Source: Kiritimatiellota bacterium B12222
Lineage (GTDB): Bacteria > Verrucomicrobiota > Kiritimatiellia > SS1-B-03-39 > UBA6053
NCBI GenBank assembly: GCA_029719485.1
Contig: CP120722.1
Coordinates: 3,534,001 to 3,598,000, forward strand
Direction of reading: 5' to 3'
Length of the DNA stretch: 64,000 bases
Positions 53,569 through 63,148 of this stretch are shown here, in pieces. Below the pieces are notes generated by a model, which did not search any database, was not told the origin of the DNA, and was given only the letters and a program-made list of their open reading frames with translations. The position numbers and the translations under genes were made by a program. Every line of letters starts with the position of its first letter. The first letter of the stretch is position 1.

Positions 53569-54864
53569 ATGAAATCGATCCCCTACCTACTCAGCTTGAT
53601 AACCCTCCTTTGGATGAGTATCATCCCCCTCAACGCCCAAAGCATTATCCTGTTACCAGAAGATGTAGGTGGAGAGTTAAAAGCCGAGTATAATTGGCTC
53701 CCCTATGCTTTTTTCAGCGATAGTTTTGGTTTGGGACTGGGCGCAGGTGTCGCATACTCCCGTTGGCCCGCCCCAGAAACCAGCGTTTTGGGAGCCGTAA
53801 CCGTAGGCACCAAAGGATCTTACAACTTCGCCGGCGGATTTTCCCAGCTCAGAATTCCCGGAACCAAACGGTGGTATGTCTCCCCCTATTTTATCGGAGG
53901 CTATTATGTAGATCAATTTATATACATTGGTCACGACAACCCAGGGTTTGAAGGACAACGCGCCGGGGCTAATGACTCAAGCCCTGACAATTATGCCTCC
54001 GCAGATCAATGGGACAATCAAGTACAATTGCAATTCACCTACCTGCTCCCCATCGGAAACGGTGCAGGCCAAAACATTGTAAACGTCTACAAAGTCAAAT
54101 ACGGCATGTTGATTGATGGCGCTACGGGCGCCTCAGCCTTTAACCCTTTCAAAAGTGGTCGAACCTCCTTTTTGTTTACCCCCCAATGGCGTGACCAAAC
54201 CTTACAACAAGAGAACATTCAAACCCCTCTCGAAACCTGGAACATTACCGTAGGCATGGAATGGGACAACCGTGATTTCCCCGCAAATCCCGCGAGAGGC
54301 ACCTACTTTAAGGCCAGCTATCAAAAGGATTTTGGAAACCAGGGAGGTCTCTCTGGATGGGAAGCCGTAGAAGGTGAATTTGAGTACATTCATAATATCG
54401 GGAAAAATGAACGTGCAAAACAACGTCTCTTGGTTTTTGATTTCTCCACCAATTATGTACTGAACTGGGAAAATGACGCCGAAGGATTTCCAACCCACCG
54501 TCCCCCACAATACGAGGCCGCCACCCTCGGTGGGCTGTACCGCATGCGGGGATTTGAATCCAACCGTTTTAGCGATCAGGCCGCAGTATATTATTCAATG
54601 GAGTATCGCGTGATTCCACAATGGCAACCTCTGCTCAAAGCCCATTGGCTCAATTTTGCGCAAATCCAATATTGGCAGTGGGCACTATTTGCCGAGGCCG
54701 GACGAGTGTCAGAAAACTACGATTCAGAGCTGTTTTATGAAGACCTGCATTATGATGGCGGCGTCAGCTTACGCGGCATGCTCCATCAAGCCGTTCTCCG
54801 CCTCGATTTCGCCGGCAGTGAAGAAGGCATGCGGGTCGTGGCCATGTATGGACAACCCTTCTGA
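53569..54864 (+). CDS. Omp85/BamA-type outer membrane barrel protein without POTRA domains
   Basis: 431 residues with a signal peptide (MKSIPYLLSLITLLWMSIIP, cleaved after LNA near 24). The rest is a beta-barrel of the surface-antigen (D15) type: DNRDFPANPARGTYFKASYQ and LGGLYRMRGFESNRFSDQAA are typical C-terminal Omp85 motifs, and the chain ends in Phe. No POTRA repeats precede the barrel, so it is a short member of unknown cargo, perhaps for lipid or protein export. It converges with the glycosyltransferase at 54872 with only seven bases between the stops. Confidence 0.85.
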   Translation: MKSIPYLLSLITLLWMSIIPLNAQSIILLPEDVGGELKAEYNWLPYAFFSDSFGLGLGAGVAYSRWPAPETSVLGAVTVGTKGSYNFAGGFSQLRIPGTKRWYVSPYFIGGYYVDQFIYIGHDNPGFEGQRAGANDSSPDNYASADQWDNQVQLQFTYLLPIGNGAGQNIVNVYKVKYGMLIDGATGASAFNPFKSGRTSFLFTPQWRDQTLQQENIQTPLETWNITVGMEWDNRDFPANPARGTYFKASYQKDFGNQGGLSGWEAVEGEFEYIHNIGKNERAKQRLLVFDFSTNYVLNWENDAEGFPTHRPPQYEAATLGGLYRMRGFESNRFSDQAAVYYSMEYRVIPQWQPLLKAHWLNFAQIQYWQWALFAEAGRVSENYDSELFYEDLHYDGGVSLRGMLHQAVLRLDFAGSEEGMRVVAMYGQPF

Positions 54865-54871
54865 CCCGTCC

Positions 54872-55777
54872 TTATCTCGAAATACCCAGGCACTTCGCCA
54901 AACGATGATGCCTGGCATAACATTTCCTCAAGGCCCGGGTTAACTCCTGATCCACCTCTGGATGTTGGGGAAAACGGGGTGCAACTACCGCTCTTCGCGT
55001 ATGTTCAAACCAATGGACGGGGTTGGGACGACAATGTACCCCACTCCCATCATACCCCAACGGCTTCACATAACTTTCAACTGGCATCAATGAATAGGCA
55101 CCTTTTCGATAGTGTGCATACGAAAATCGAACCGCCCATGAGTCGATTTTACCCTCCAACTGATCCAGAAGCATGCCCGGTAAATCATCCCCCCCATGCG
55201 CGAATCCCGTTTGCAACTCTTTGCGGGTGGCAAAATGATCTTTTTGCGCCTGCTCCCAATCCACTCCTTGCCAAGCCCTTTTCCAAGTGCCCCACCCAAA
55301 GGACAAATTACGGGGATTCAACCACACATCCCGCTGATGTTTTTTAGGACGGGGCATTTTCCATCGTGGCGGCAAATATCCACTCACCGACAGGATAGAT
55401 TCTTCAGAGGCATACGCCTCCAACGCGCCATTCATATACGTCAAAAAAGAGGGATGCGTACTTAAATCATCTTCCAACACGATCACCCGGTCACTCCTTT
55501 CCAATACCTCCTCTACGCCTTTGAGAATAGATCGGGCTAACCCCCAATTTTCCTCACGCGTCACCACGTTTACCTCTTGAAAGCCCTGCACATCTTTCAA
55601 AACGTCGCGCACAGCCGTCACGTTCTCGGCATCCTCCTGAGAACGAGGACCATCACTATAAATAAACAGGCAAGAGTCCTTCGCACCTTTATTTTTAGCC
55701 AAAGCCTTCAAGGTCTTTTTTAAATGGCCGGGTCGATTATACACAAATAACACGATGGGGGAAATAGGTAAGCTCAT
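54872..55777 (-). CDS. Glycosyltransferase family protein (GT-A fold, GNT-I-like)
   Basis: 301 residues. PIVLFVYNRPGHLKKTLKAL is a nucleotide-sugar transferase opening, LFIYSDGPRS and VIVLEDDLSTHPSFLTYM hold the acidic DxD-like region (EDD), and RNLSFGWGTWKRAW is a conserved acceptor-side motif of this group. It has no membrane helix. Its acceptor is unknown; cell-surface glycan synthesis is likely. It is divergent from the YfhO-like gene at 55825. Confidence 0.85.
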   Translation of the reverse strand: MSLPISPIVLFVYNRPGHLKKTLKALAKNKGAKDSCLFIYSDGPRSQEDAENVTAVRDVLKDVQGFQEVNVVTREENWGLARSILKGVEEVLERSDRVIVLEDDLSTHPSFLTYMNGALEAYASEESILSVSGYLPPRWKMPRPKKHQRDVWLNPRNLSFGWGTWKRAWQGVDWEQAQKDHFATRKELQTGFAHGGDDLPGMLLDQLEGKIDSWAVRFSYAHYRKGAYSLMPVESYVKPLGYDGSGVHCRPNPVHWFEHTRRAVVAPRFPQHPEVDQELTRALRKCYARHHRLAKCLGISR

Positions 55778-55824
55778 GTGACCCCATCATTGACCTTCCG
55801 GTCTCTTAGGTCTAGTAGAAAATT

Positions 55825-58248
55825 ATGTCAGTACGCGATCGTTTTAAATCTCCCTCCTTTCTCACCACCCTCTTTTTACTCATTTTTGCCGCCTTGATGT
55901 TTAGGGTGGTATGGCCACTAGACCAAGTCGTTCAATCCAATGACTATAATTACGGCCTTATGGGACAATATAAAACCGAACTCCCCGATTCATTCAGTCA
56001 TGGATTCTGGCGTGGATCGCCTCTACTCGGTCGAGCAGGTCATGCCTCCCCCACCTGGACCAACCTCAGCCTCTCTTTACTTCCCTTAGACCTTTACATG
56101 GATTGGATCTACGCCATCAATTTGTTGCTGGCCTCAGGATTCATGATCGCCTTCCTGCGCCTGCGCAACATCAGCTGGATCCCTGCCATAGCCGCTGCGC
56201 TCACGGCCTATTGGCTAGGGAGCAACCTCACATTGGTCTACGCGGGTCATCTCGAAAAATATGGCGTATTGGTCTTCTCCTCAGCCGCACTGTATTGCAT
56301 AGAGCAAACCCTTCGTAAAGCCTCCTGGCGCTGGGCCATTCTGGCGGGCGGCGCCTTAGGATGGATGCTGATGCATCAGGCCGATTTGGCCCTGTTTTTT
56401 GGCATCGTCTTAGGCGCATATTATTTATTTTCCTGCTTGAGTTTTTATCGCAAAAATCTTTCAAAACGCCTGCTCTTGCTGCTTCCTCTGCTACTAATGG
56501 GACTGCTCTTCAGCTATCAGGCCTACCACTTTTCGATGCAACATCATGTGGATAACGTCGAAATCCTGCAACAAGGCGATCCCGAAGCCAAATGGAACTT
56601 CGCCACTCAGTGGAGTTTTCCTCCAGAAGAAAGCATCGATTTTATCGCCCCGGGATATTGGGGGTGGCAATCTCAACACGATAAAGCCCCCTATCACGGT
56701 CGTATGGGACAAAGCGCAGAATGGCCCACGCAAAACCAGGGCTTCCCCAACTTTAAATTAGAAAGCGTTTATGTAGGTATTCTCCCCGTTTTCTTTGCCT
56801 TTTTCGCGATTTTCCACTTCAAACTCCGCAAAAAACAAATCCTATTTTGGGCAACGGCTCTCCTCATCACCTTTGCCTTGGCCTGCGGTAAGTTCACCCC
56901 GCTCTATCACCTTTTTTATCAATTGCCTTTGGTGAACTCCATTCGCAACCCCAACAAATTTATCCAAGTCAGCCAATGGATTTTAGGCATCCTCTGCGCA
57001 TTCGGATTACAAAGCTTCCTCTCAACCGACCTCCGCAAATCGGCGCCAAAATGGGCGGCAGCGACCTTGCTCTTTATTTCTATCATTGCCGCACTGGGCT
57101 CACTCTTCACCCAACCCAGCAGTGAAACCCAACTGGAGGCATTTGCCCAAAGCCCTTGGTTGGGTCAAGCAGCAGGCATCTTGCAAAATCAACAACTCTC
57201 CCTCTTGCATTTATCTCTGATGGCCGCCATGGGAGCCGCATTGCTCTACGCCAGCCTGCAACTGCGCTTTCGTCAATGGGCATTAGCAGGCATCTTGTTG
57301 TTGATCTCTACAGATGCCCTTCTCCTCAGCAAAGAGTACATTAAACCTGCCAATACCCGCTTCATCAAAGAAAATGAACTCGCAACTTTTCTAAAAAAGA
57401 ACCTTGGAGATCAACGCGTGGCCGTCATCGATACCCGCGGTCTCTACAATTTTTATCTCACCCATCTCTTCCCCTACCATCACATTGCTTTTGCGGACAT
57501 CGCAGTAGCCCCACGGTTACAAAGCGATTATCAAGCCTATTTCGATGCCCTCGGACAGGACCGCATCCGCCTTTGGCAGGAATTTGGCGTAAAATATATT
57601 CTCGCCCCCCGGGAAACATCTACCCAAATTCTCGCACAACCCGGCATAAACCGTGTACTCCGCGAAGTGTACAGCTACGATATAGCCGAACATCCCCTCG
57701 GTGGATTGCGTATTGCCCCGGGTCGCATGGATCAAAAGGGTAGCCAGGTCGTACTTGAATTGTTACTTCCTTCCGACCGCTTCACCTTAATTCCCCAATG
57801 GGCATCTGAAAGTGCCGACGCCTACTTGACCTCCCTACGCGCAGGAGAAGCGCCCTTTCAAAAGGCACGAGTGCAGCAAAATATTGAACCCGGCACCGAC
57901 CCCCACTCTGGTGGAGAAATCACAGGTGTCCTTCAAAACACCAGTGGATTTTTACTGCAGGTACAAGTCGAAGCTGACCGCGCCTTCCTCAGACTTGCAG
58001 ACCACTATGATCCCCACCTTCGAGCACGAATCGATAAGGGCCCCGCCTTCCCGCTCTTGCAAACCGATTTGCTTTTTGCAGGTATCGAACTCCCCCACGG
58101 CATCCATGAAGTGGAGTTCTTTCTCCCCCCCCCCTCCCTTGCCATTCGAGCGCAGTGGACGGGAATATGTATCTGTTTGCTCGTCGCCCTCAGTTTTCTT
58201 AAAAAACCAAAGCCCGCTGCGGATCCAGAAAGCGAACAATCCGCATAA
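55825..58248 (+). CDS. Large polytopic membrane protein, YfhO-like
   Basis: 807 residues with about 12 helices and large loops. It resembles YfhO-type proteins, which are GT-C-like and linked to glycosylation of lipoteichoic acid or other surface polymers: LVYAGHLEKYGVLVFSSAA, QADLALFFGIVLGAYY, SIRNPNKFIQVSQW and a soluble region after residue 510. A run of ten C at about 58125-58134 codes for Leu-Pro-Pro-Pro near the C-terminal helix. Substrate unknown. Confidence 0.75.
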   Translation: MSVRDRFKSPSFLTTLFLLIFAALMFRVVWPLDQVVQSNDYNYGLMGQYKTELPDSFSHGFWRGSPLLGRAGHASPTWTNLSLSLLPLDLYMDWIYAINLLLASGFMIAFLRLRNISWIPAIAAALTAYWLGSNLTLVYAGHLEKYGVLVFSSAALYCIEQTLRKASWRWAILAGGALGWMLMHQADLALFFGIVLGAYYLFSCLSFYRKNLSKRLLLLLPLLLMGLLFSYQAYHFSMQHHVDNVEILQQGDPEAKWNFATQWSFPPEESIDFIAPGYWGWQSQHDKAPYHGRMGQSAEWPTQNQGFPNFKLESVYVGILPVFFAFFAIFHFKLRKKQILFWATALLITFALACGKFTPLYHLFYQLPLVNSIRNPNKFIQVSQWILGILCAFGLQSFLSTDLRKSAPKWAAATLLFISIIAALGSLFTQPSSETQLEAFAQSPWLGQAAGILQNQQLSLLHLSLMAAMGAALLYASLQLRFRQWALAGILLLISTDALLLSKEYIKPANTRFIKENELATFLKKNLGDQRVAVIDTRGLYNFYLTHLFPYHHIAFADIAVAPRLQSDYQAYFDALGQDRIRLWQEFGVKYILAPRETSTQILAQPGINRVLREVYSYDIAEHPLGGLRIAPGRMDQKGSQVVLELLLPSDRFTLIPQWASESADAYLTSLRAGEAPFQKARVQQNIEPGTDPHSGGEITGVLQNTSGFLLQVQVEADRAFLRLADHYDPHLRARIDKGPAFPLLQTDLLFAGIELPHGIHEVEFFLPPPSLAIRAQWTGICICLLVALSFLKKPKPAADPESEQSA

Positions 58249-58319
58249 AAGGCTACGGACGCCCTTCGCCACCACTTCAGACTTGATTTAAACGCTCACT
58301 TCCCCAAGGATCTCGCCTT

Positions 58320-60149
58320 ATGTCTAAAGAAAAAAAAGAATCCTGGAATAGTCGTGTGGGTGTCATTCTTGCCGTGGTGGGCTCCGCGGTAGGGTTAGGA
58401 AATTTTCTACGCTTTCCCGGTGAAGCCGTTAAAAATGGTGGTGGCCTCTTTATGGTTCCTTACATCATCGCCTTTCTTATTGTGGGCATCCCCTTAGCAT
58501 GGTCGGAATGGGCTTTGGGTCGTTATGGCGGAAATCGCGGTCATAATTCAGCACCAGGGATCTTCCGGGAAATTTTGGGCACATCCAAAGGAGCATATTT
58601 AGGCATGCTGGGCACCATCATGCCCATGCTGATTTACACCTATTACGTCATTCTTGAAGCGCTTTGTCTGTATTTTGCCTGGGGATTCCTCAACGGAGAT
58701 ATTCCCAAACTAGGGAATGATGTAGGCGCAGTCGCCACTCATTTTAAAGCCGCCGTAGGTGCCAATGCAAACGGGGAACTCTTTTCGGGAAGCAACAGTC
58801 CCATGCTCATTTGCCTGATTTTATGCACGCTCATTAACTTTAGCCTCATCTATCGTGGGATCAGTAAAGGCATCGAAATTTTCTGTGCGATCGCCATGCC
58901 CATGTTGGTGGTCTGTGCATTTGTGGTCCTGTTCAGGGTCATCACTTTACCTGCAAATCCAGAGCACCCCGATCAAAACTTTATCAATGGATTGGGTTTC
59001 ATGTGGAACCCGGAACAAACCCGCACCACCGAAGTCATCCAGATCCCTGAGGGAGAAACCCTGCTTCCCGATTCCGTGCACCTGAGCGAACATGGTGAAA
59101 ACATCACTCCCCTTTTGGTCAAATCCGATGCACAAAGTATCCAAGTCATTTTAGACCATCACAAGCATGATGGCGTCGCCGCAGACAATCAATTCACCAT
59201 CACCTACGAAACCGAAAGCGGGAAAAATTTAGGCGATACGCTTACCGCAACCGAACCCCAATCCTATTTAAAAACTCTTTCAAATCCTGGCGTGTGGGTA
59301 GCCGCAACCGGTCAAATCTTCTTTTCACTCTCCCTCGGATTCGGACTCATCCTCACCTACTCCAGTTACCTTAAACGCGACGATGATATTGCCCTCTCCT
59401 CCATCACTTCAGCCGCCGGCAACGGATTTTGCGAAGTGGTCTTAGGTGGCATGATCGCCATTCCCGCGGCATTTATCTTCCTGGGAAAAGGATTTCTTAG
59501 TGATCCATCCAATGTGGGCACCTTTGGATTAGGATTTGTGGCCTTACCCAATGTATTTAACCAAATGCCTGCGGGCGCCTTTTTCGGGTTTCTCTTTTTC
59601 TTCCTGCTTTTCTTGGCCGCGGTAACCTCTTCCCTCTCCATGTTACAGCCCACCATTGCCCTTTTGGAAGAAGGATTAGGGCTCTCCCGCAAAAAATCGG
59701 TCTCACTCTTAGCCGTGATTACCTTGATCGGTACGATATTTATTGCCTGGTTCAGCCAAGGCTTTGCAGCCCTCGACACTGTGGATTTTTGGATGGCAAA
59801 CTTCTTCATCTTCATCTTTGCAACCATACAAACCATCATATTCGGATGGGTGATTGGCAAAGAAAAGGGCTATAAAGAACTTTGTTCTGGTGCAGAAATC
59901 AAAGTACCCAAGATCATCATGGTGCTCATTCGTTATATCTCTCCCCTATATTTATTAGGAATTTTCCTCTTGTGGGCCAAAGGAATTCTACCGGGATACA
60001 TCAAAGCCATGGCCTGGTCCAATGGCAAACCCTCCGTAGCCTTTCTCTCCATTTCATTCATTCTCCTCGTGATCACCTTCTTCGCCTTCGTGGTCGCAAA
60101 ATCTAATCAACGCTGGCGAAAAGAAGACCTTCTGGAGGAAAAATCATGA
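58320..60149 (+). CDS. Sodium-dependent NSS family transporter with an extracellular insert
   Basis: 609 residues, LeuT fold: WNSRVGVILAVVGSAVGLGNFLRFP holds the sodium and substrate site of TM1, WSEWALGRYGG follows TM2, and QIFFSLSLGFGLILTYSSY is the unwound TM6 region. It imports an amino acid or similar solute with sodium. Between TM5 and TM6 about 84 extra residues (233-316) interrupt the loop. Twelve helices are otherwise visible. The stop overlaps the start of a 48-residue gene by four bases (ATGA). Confidence 0.93.
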   Translation: MSKEKKESWNSRVGVILAVVGSAVGLGNFLRFPGEAVKNGGGLFMVPYIIAFLIVGIPLAWSEWALGRYGGNRGHNSAPGIFREILGTSKGAYLGMLGTIMPMLIYTYYVILEALCLYFAWGFLNGDIPKLGNDVGAVATHFKAAVGANANGELFSGSNSPMLICLILCTLINFSLIYRGISKGIEIFCAIAMPMLVVCAFVVLFRVITLPANPEHPDQNFINGLGFMWNPEQTRTTEVIQIPEGETLLPDSVHLSEHGENITPLLVKSDAQSIQVILDHHKHDGVAADNQFTITYETESGKNLGDTLTATEPQSYLKTLSNPGVWVAATGQIFFSLSLGFGLILTYSSYLKRDDDIALSSITSAAGNGFCEVVLGGMIAIPAAFIFLGKGFLSDPSNVGTFGLGFVALPNVFNQMPAGAFFGFLFFFLLFLAAVTSSLSMLQPTIALLEEGLGLSRKKSVSLLAVITLIGTIFIAWFSQGFAALDTVDFWMANFFIFIFATIQTIIFGWVIGKEKGYKELCSGAEIKVPKIIMVLIRYISPLYLLGIFLLWAKGILPGYIKAMAWSNGKPSVAFLSISFILLVITFFAFVVAKSNQRWRKEDLLEEKS

Positions 60150-60292
60150 CCGTAGCAGGCTGGATGGTAATGGGATTTACCGTAATCGGCGTGATCTCCC
60201 TACTCAGTTGGAGTATCTGGAAAGTGATCTCCACCCCCAATAGTACAGAACACTTACACGGGACCATGGATATCGATCCCGAAGATGATTGA
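60146..60292 (+). CDS. MetS-like small subunit of the NSS transporter
   Basis: 48 residues: one membrane helix (MTVAGWMVMGFTVIGVISLL to about residue 24) and a short acidic tail (MDIDPEDD). The ATG overlaps the NSS stop (ATGA) and has GGAGG seven bases upstream, so it is coupled to the transporter. Tiny one-helix partners of this kind (MetS with MetP) are required by methionine/alanine NSS importers in some actinobacteria. The sequence resembles them in size, topology and position, but the family call rests on that. Confidence 0.75.
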   Translation: MTVAGWMVMGFTVIGVISLLSWSIWKVISTPNSTEHLHGTMDIDPEDD

Positions 60293-60339
60293 TGCCCTTC
60301 CCCCTTGATTCCCTCCGGGCATCGAATAAGAGAAGATCT

Positions 60340-61308
60340 ATGATCCGCGCGTTTCTCATATCCATTTTTGCATTTTCCCTGCTCTCTAGCCTCCCTGCAT
60401 CCGCCAAGGAGCGGGAAGTCTATGACGAAAGTATCTCCAGCACCCGAGACTTCAGTCTGTTTGGAGGCCCCTCCAAAAAAGGCCCCGAGTACGAATGGAA
60501 ACTGGTAAACGAATACATCAGCAAAAATAAACTCAAAAAAGCCATTAAGCATGCGGGATACATCACCAAAGCCTGGCCCGATCACGCGTTGGCGGTTGAC
60601 GCGCAACGGATGATCGGAGATTTACAATTTTCTCGGGAAGAATATGCCAAAGCTTTTGAGGCCTATCAGGGCCTGATCGACAACTACGTCGGCAGCTTCA
60701 ACTATGAAGAGATCCTCGATCTTCAGCTCGAATGCGCTCGAAGAACCCAATACTATGAATACAAATCATTTTTTGGACTCACCAGTTATACGGATCCTAT
60801 AGAAGCTGTGCCCTTATACCGTCAATTGCTCACCAACGCCCCCCACATGGATGCGGCGCCCCAAATTCTGTTTGATCTGGGAACGATTTACCTCCAGGAA
60901 GGTCAGCAACTCAATGCCATTCAAGAATTCAACCTGCTTGAGCAACGCTACCCCGACAGCCCGCTCAGTGAAAAATCTGTCATCAGGAAGGCCGATGCCT
61001 TTGCCAAACTTTCAAAACGAAATCCCACCGATATCCGTCCGATAGAAGGTGAGTTGGAAACCTTAAATCATTTCATCAGCGTCTATCCCGACAGTGATAA
61101 TATTCAGGAAATTCGTATCCGACGGAAAAATGTGTATGAACAAGTCGCAGGCGTTCATTTTGAACTCGGGAATTTTTATGAGAAAAATTTAAGACGTCCC
61201 GATGCCGCTTTGGTCACCTACCGTTCTTTGCTCGAACAATTCCCCGATTCAGAATGGACAGTACCCGCAAAGGAACGTATTCTTGCGCTCAGTCAAAAAG
61301 AAAATTAA
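60340..61308 (+). CDS. BamD-like outer membrane assembly factor (tetratricopeptide protein)
   Basis: 322 residues with a signal peptide (MIRAFLISIFAFSLLSSLPASA). It then has repeated TPR-type helices (LKKAIKHAGYITKAWPDHA, YAKAFEAYQGLIDNY, NAIQEFNLLEQRYPDSPLSEKS, ALVTYRSLLEQFPDSEW), as in BamD/YfiO. No lipobox Cys is present, so it may be soluble in the periplasm rather than a lipoprotein. Its place before an LptE-like gene supports an outer-membrane role. AGAAG precedes the ATG at 60340. Confidence 0.78.
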   Translation: MIRAFLISIFAFSLLSSLPASAKEREVYDESISSTRDFSLFGGPSKKGPEYEWKLVNEYISKNKLKKAIKHAGYITKAWPDHALAVDAQRMIGDLQFSREEYAKAFEAYQGLIDNYVGSFNYEEILDLQLECARRTQYYEYKSFFGLTSYTDPIEAVPLYRQLLTNAPHMDAAPQILFDLGTIYLQEGQQLNAIQEFNLLEQRYPDSPLSEKSVIRKADAFAKLSKRNPTDIRPIEGELETLNHFISVYPDSDNIQEIRIRRKNVYEQVAGVHFELGNFYEKNLRRPDAALVTYRSLLEQFPDSEWTVPAKERILALSQKEN

Positions 61309-61323
61309 CCAGGACCCCTTCAC

Positions 61324-61848
61324 ATGTCGCACTTTCGAACATTAGCACTTCTCCCCCTTTTAGGGCTCTTCCTCTTACAAACTGGATGCCAAGGCTATAA
61401 ACTGGGATCTCAATTACCAGACGATATTAAAACCGTCTATGTCCCCACCGTGCTCAATGAAACCAACGAGCCGCTTTTAGAAGGTCAAATCACCAAAGCA
61501 GTCATGGATAGACTTCAACGTGACGGATCACTCAAGATTTCCAATGAACAGGAAGCCGATGCCATTTTATATGTTACGGTCAATGCTTACAAAACGAATC
61601 CCTTGACCTATGAAAGCAGCAACACGGCACGCCCTGATGAATATCTCTTAACCATCGGTGCCAGCATCGAACTGGTTCGTCGGGAGTCCGGAGCGACAAT
61701 AGTAAAAAGTACAGGTCTGCAAGGTCAGGATGAATTTGCCTTGGTGGGCGACCTCACCAACGCCAAATCCAATGCCCTCCCCGATGCGGCGGACGACTTG
61801 GCTCGCTACATCGTGGCCGCCGTTACTGAATCTTGGCCCGCACTATAA
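61324..61848 (+). CDS. LptE-like LPS assembly lipoprotein
   Basis: 174 residues. A lipoprotein signal ends in LLQTGC (Cys22). The mature part opens QGYKLGSQLPDDIKTVYVPT, like LptE/RlpB proteins and their Verrucomicrobiota relatives, with LLEGQITKAVMDRLQRDGSLK following. LptE plugs the LptD barrel that inserts LPS in the outer membrane. It lies 15 bases after the BamD-like gene. No lptD is in the window. Confidence 0.8.
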   Translation: MSHFRTLALLPLLGLFLLQTGCQGYKLGSQLPDDIKTVYVPTVLNETNEPLLEGQITKAVMDRLQRDGSLKISNEQEADAILYVTVNAYKTNPLTYESSNTARPDEYLLTIGASIELVRRESGATIVKSTGLQGQDEFALVGDLTNAKSNALPDAADDLARYIVAAVTESWPAL

Positions 61849-61881
61849 TCGGTCCTCCTCTTTGCTGAGGACTAGGCCCCC

Positions 61882-63135
61882 ATGCGTACACATCTGATAT
61901 CTTTTTGGTTGAGCATCCTCTTTGGAGGATTCTTGGTACAAGCACAAGATGTGGACACCCAATATCTAAAGCTCCAAGAGTCCTATACCCTACGCATTCA
62001 GGAAATCACCCAACGCTATCAAAAGCAAAAACGGGAGTTGTTGAATAAATTCATCCTCGCGTTGGTGCGGGTAGAACAAGGCTACAGGGATGAAGGGAAT
62101 TTGGATGGCGTGATGATGTGCCGGACACTTCGGGAAAATGTCTTGCTGAATCCCGTTTTCCCCGAACGCCCTCCTGAAACGCCTCCGGCTTTGGCCGAAA
62201 TGTTTGATACCCTGTACACCAAAAAAGATGAAGTTTATCAGCTCCATCAACAGGAACTAAGCAACTTCAACCTCATGCTCCTCAATGCCCTCCCGGCTTA
62301 CCAAACGGAGTTTAACCGACAACAAAATGTAGCCAAGGCAAAGGAAGTTCAAGACCTTCGTGCAGCCATCACCGAAGCCCAGCAACGTGAGCAAGCCATT
62401 TCTCGTCTCACCGGCACCATCGTCACAAACATCTCAACCAATCCCAACGATTACCCCTTTGCTCTATCGGCCAAAGCTTATAGCCAAATCCGGGGAATGA
62501 CCGCGAGAAATTGTCGCTTTCCCTTAACCATAAATAAGGTAGGCGCAGTAAAGGAAACCAACTCCGGGTTCAACTTTGTGGAAGGTCGCTTAGAAATTCC
62601 AGTCAATCAAAGCGGCCCTTTGGTCGAAGACATTCAACGTAACCAAATGATCACCGTGGAAATGGGCTTTCAACCCACCTTCACCAGCCAGGGCTATGAA
62701 ACAAATCCTGTGATCTTGATGCTATTTGGCACATCACTCGCCTCTGCAAATTTCGCCATCACCATGGAAGGAAATACACTCTGGCTTTACCTTAAAACCA
62801 AAGTGCCTCCTGCAGATCGGAAAAACCACCGTTATGAAATCGGTAAAATCACCAACCTGAACCATGTGCATATCGAAGTCACCTACCGCATTGGTGATCT
62901 CAACATCTACCTCAACGGCACGGCGACCCTCCGTCTCCGCGACGAAGTCGTCGGCACCATCTCAGAATGGGAACCCGCACCAATTTTTATCGGTCGCTCT
63001 CCCCCAAATCCTGAAATTCGATTTACCCTTCCCTTCCGGGGCACCATCAACCACCTCTATATGAAAGCGGGTGAAGCCAGCTCTCGACAAGTGATTTCGG
63101 ATTATAATAATTACTTAAACTTCACGAATCCATAA
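61882..63135 (+). CDS. Secreted coiled-coil protein with LamG-like C-terminus
   Basis: 417 residues with a signal peptide (about 1-21). Residues about 25-170 are strongly helical and rich in Gln, Glu and Lys (coiled coil), with a Pro-rich break near 95-103. The C-terminal half (about 200-410) looks like a concanavalin/LamG sandwich (LEIPVNQSGPLVEDIQRNQ, FIGRSPPNPEIRFTLPFRGT, LYMKAGEASSRQV). The function is unknown. It sits inside the BamD-LptE-recO operon, so it may be a periplasmic or outer-membrane-associated factor. Confidence 0.65.
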   Translation: MRTHLISFWLSILFGGFLVQAQDVDTQYLKLQESYTLRIQEITQRYQKQKRELLNKFILALVRVEQGYRDEGNLDGVMMCRTLRENVLLNPVFPERPPETPPALAEMFDTLYTKKDEVYQLHQQELSNFNLMLLNALPAYQTEFNRQQNVAKAKEVQDLRAAITEAQQREQAISRLTGTIVTNISTNPNDYPFALSAKAYSQIRGMTARNCRFPLTINKVGAVKETNSGFNFVEGRLEIPVNQSGPLVEDIQRNQMITVEMGFQPTFTSQGYETNPVILMLFGTSLASANFAITMEGNTLWLYLKTKVPPADRKNHRYEIGKITNLNHVHIEVTYRIGDLNIYLNGTATLRLRDEVVGTISEWEPAPIFIGRSPPNPEIRFTLPFRGTINHLYMKAGEASSRQVISDYNNYLNFTNP

Positions 63136-63148
63136 GCGAGGTGTCCGC

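Noticed and set aside
57884..58291. 135-codon frame overlapping the end of the YfhO-like gene
   Set aside because: Different frame of the same strand, Pro/Ser-rich, arising from the composition of the real gene.
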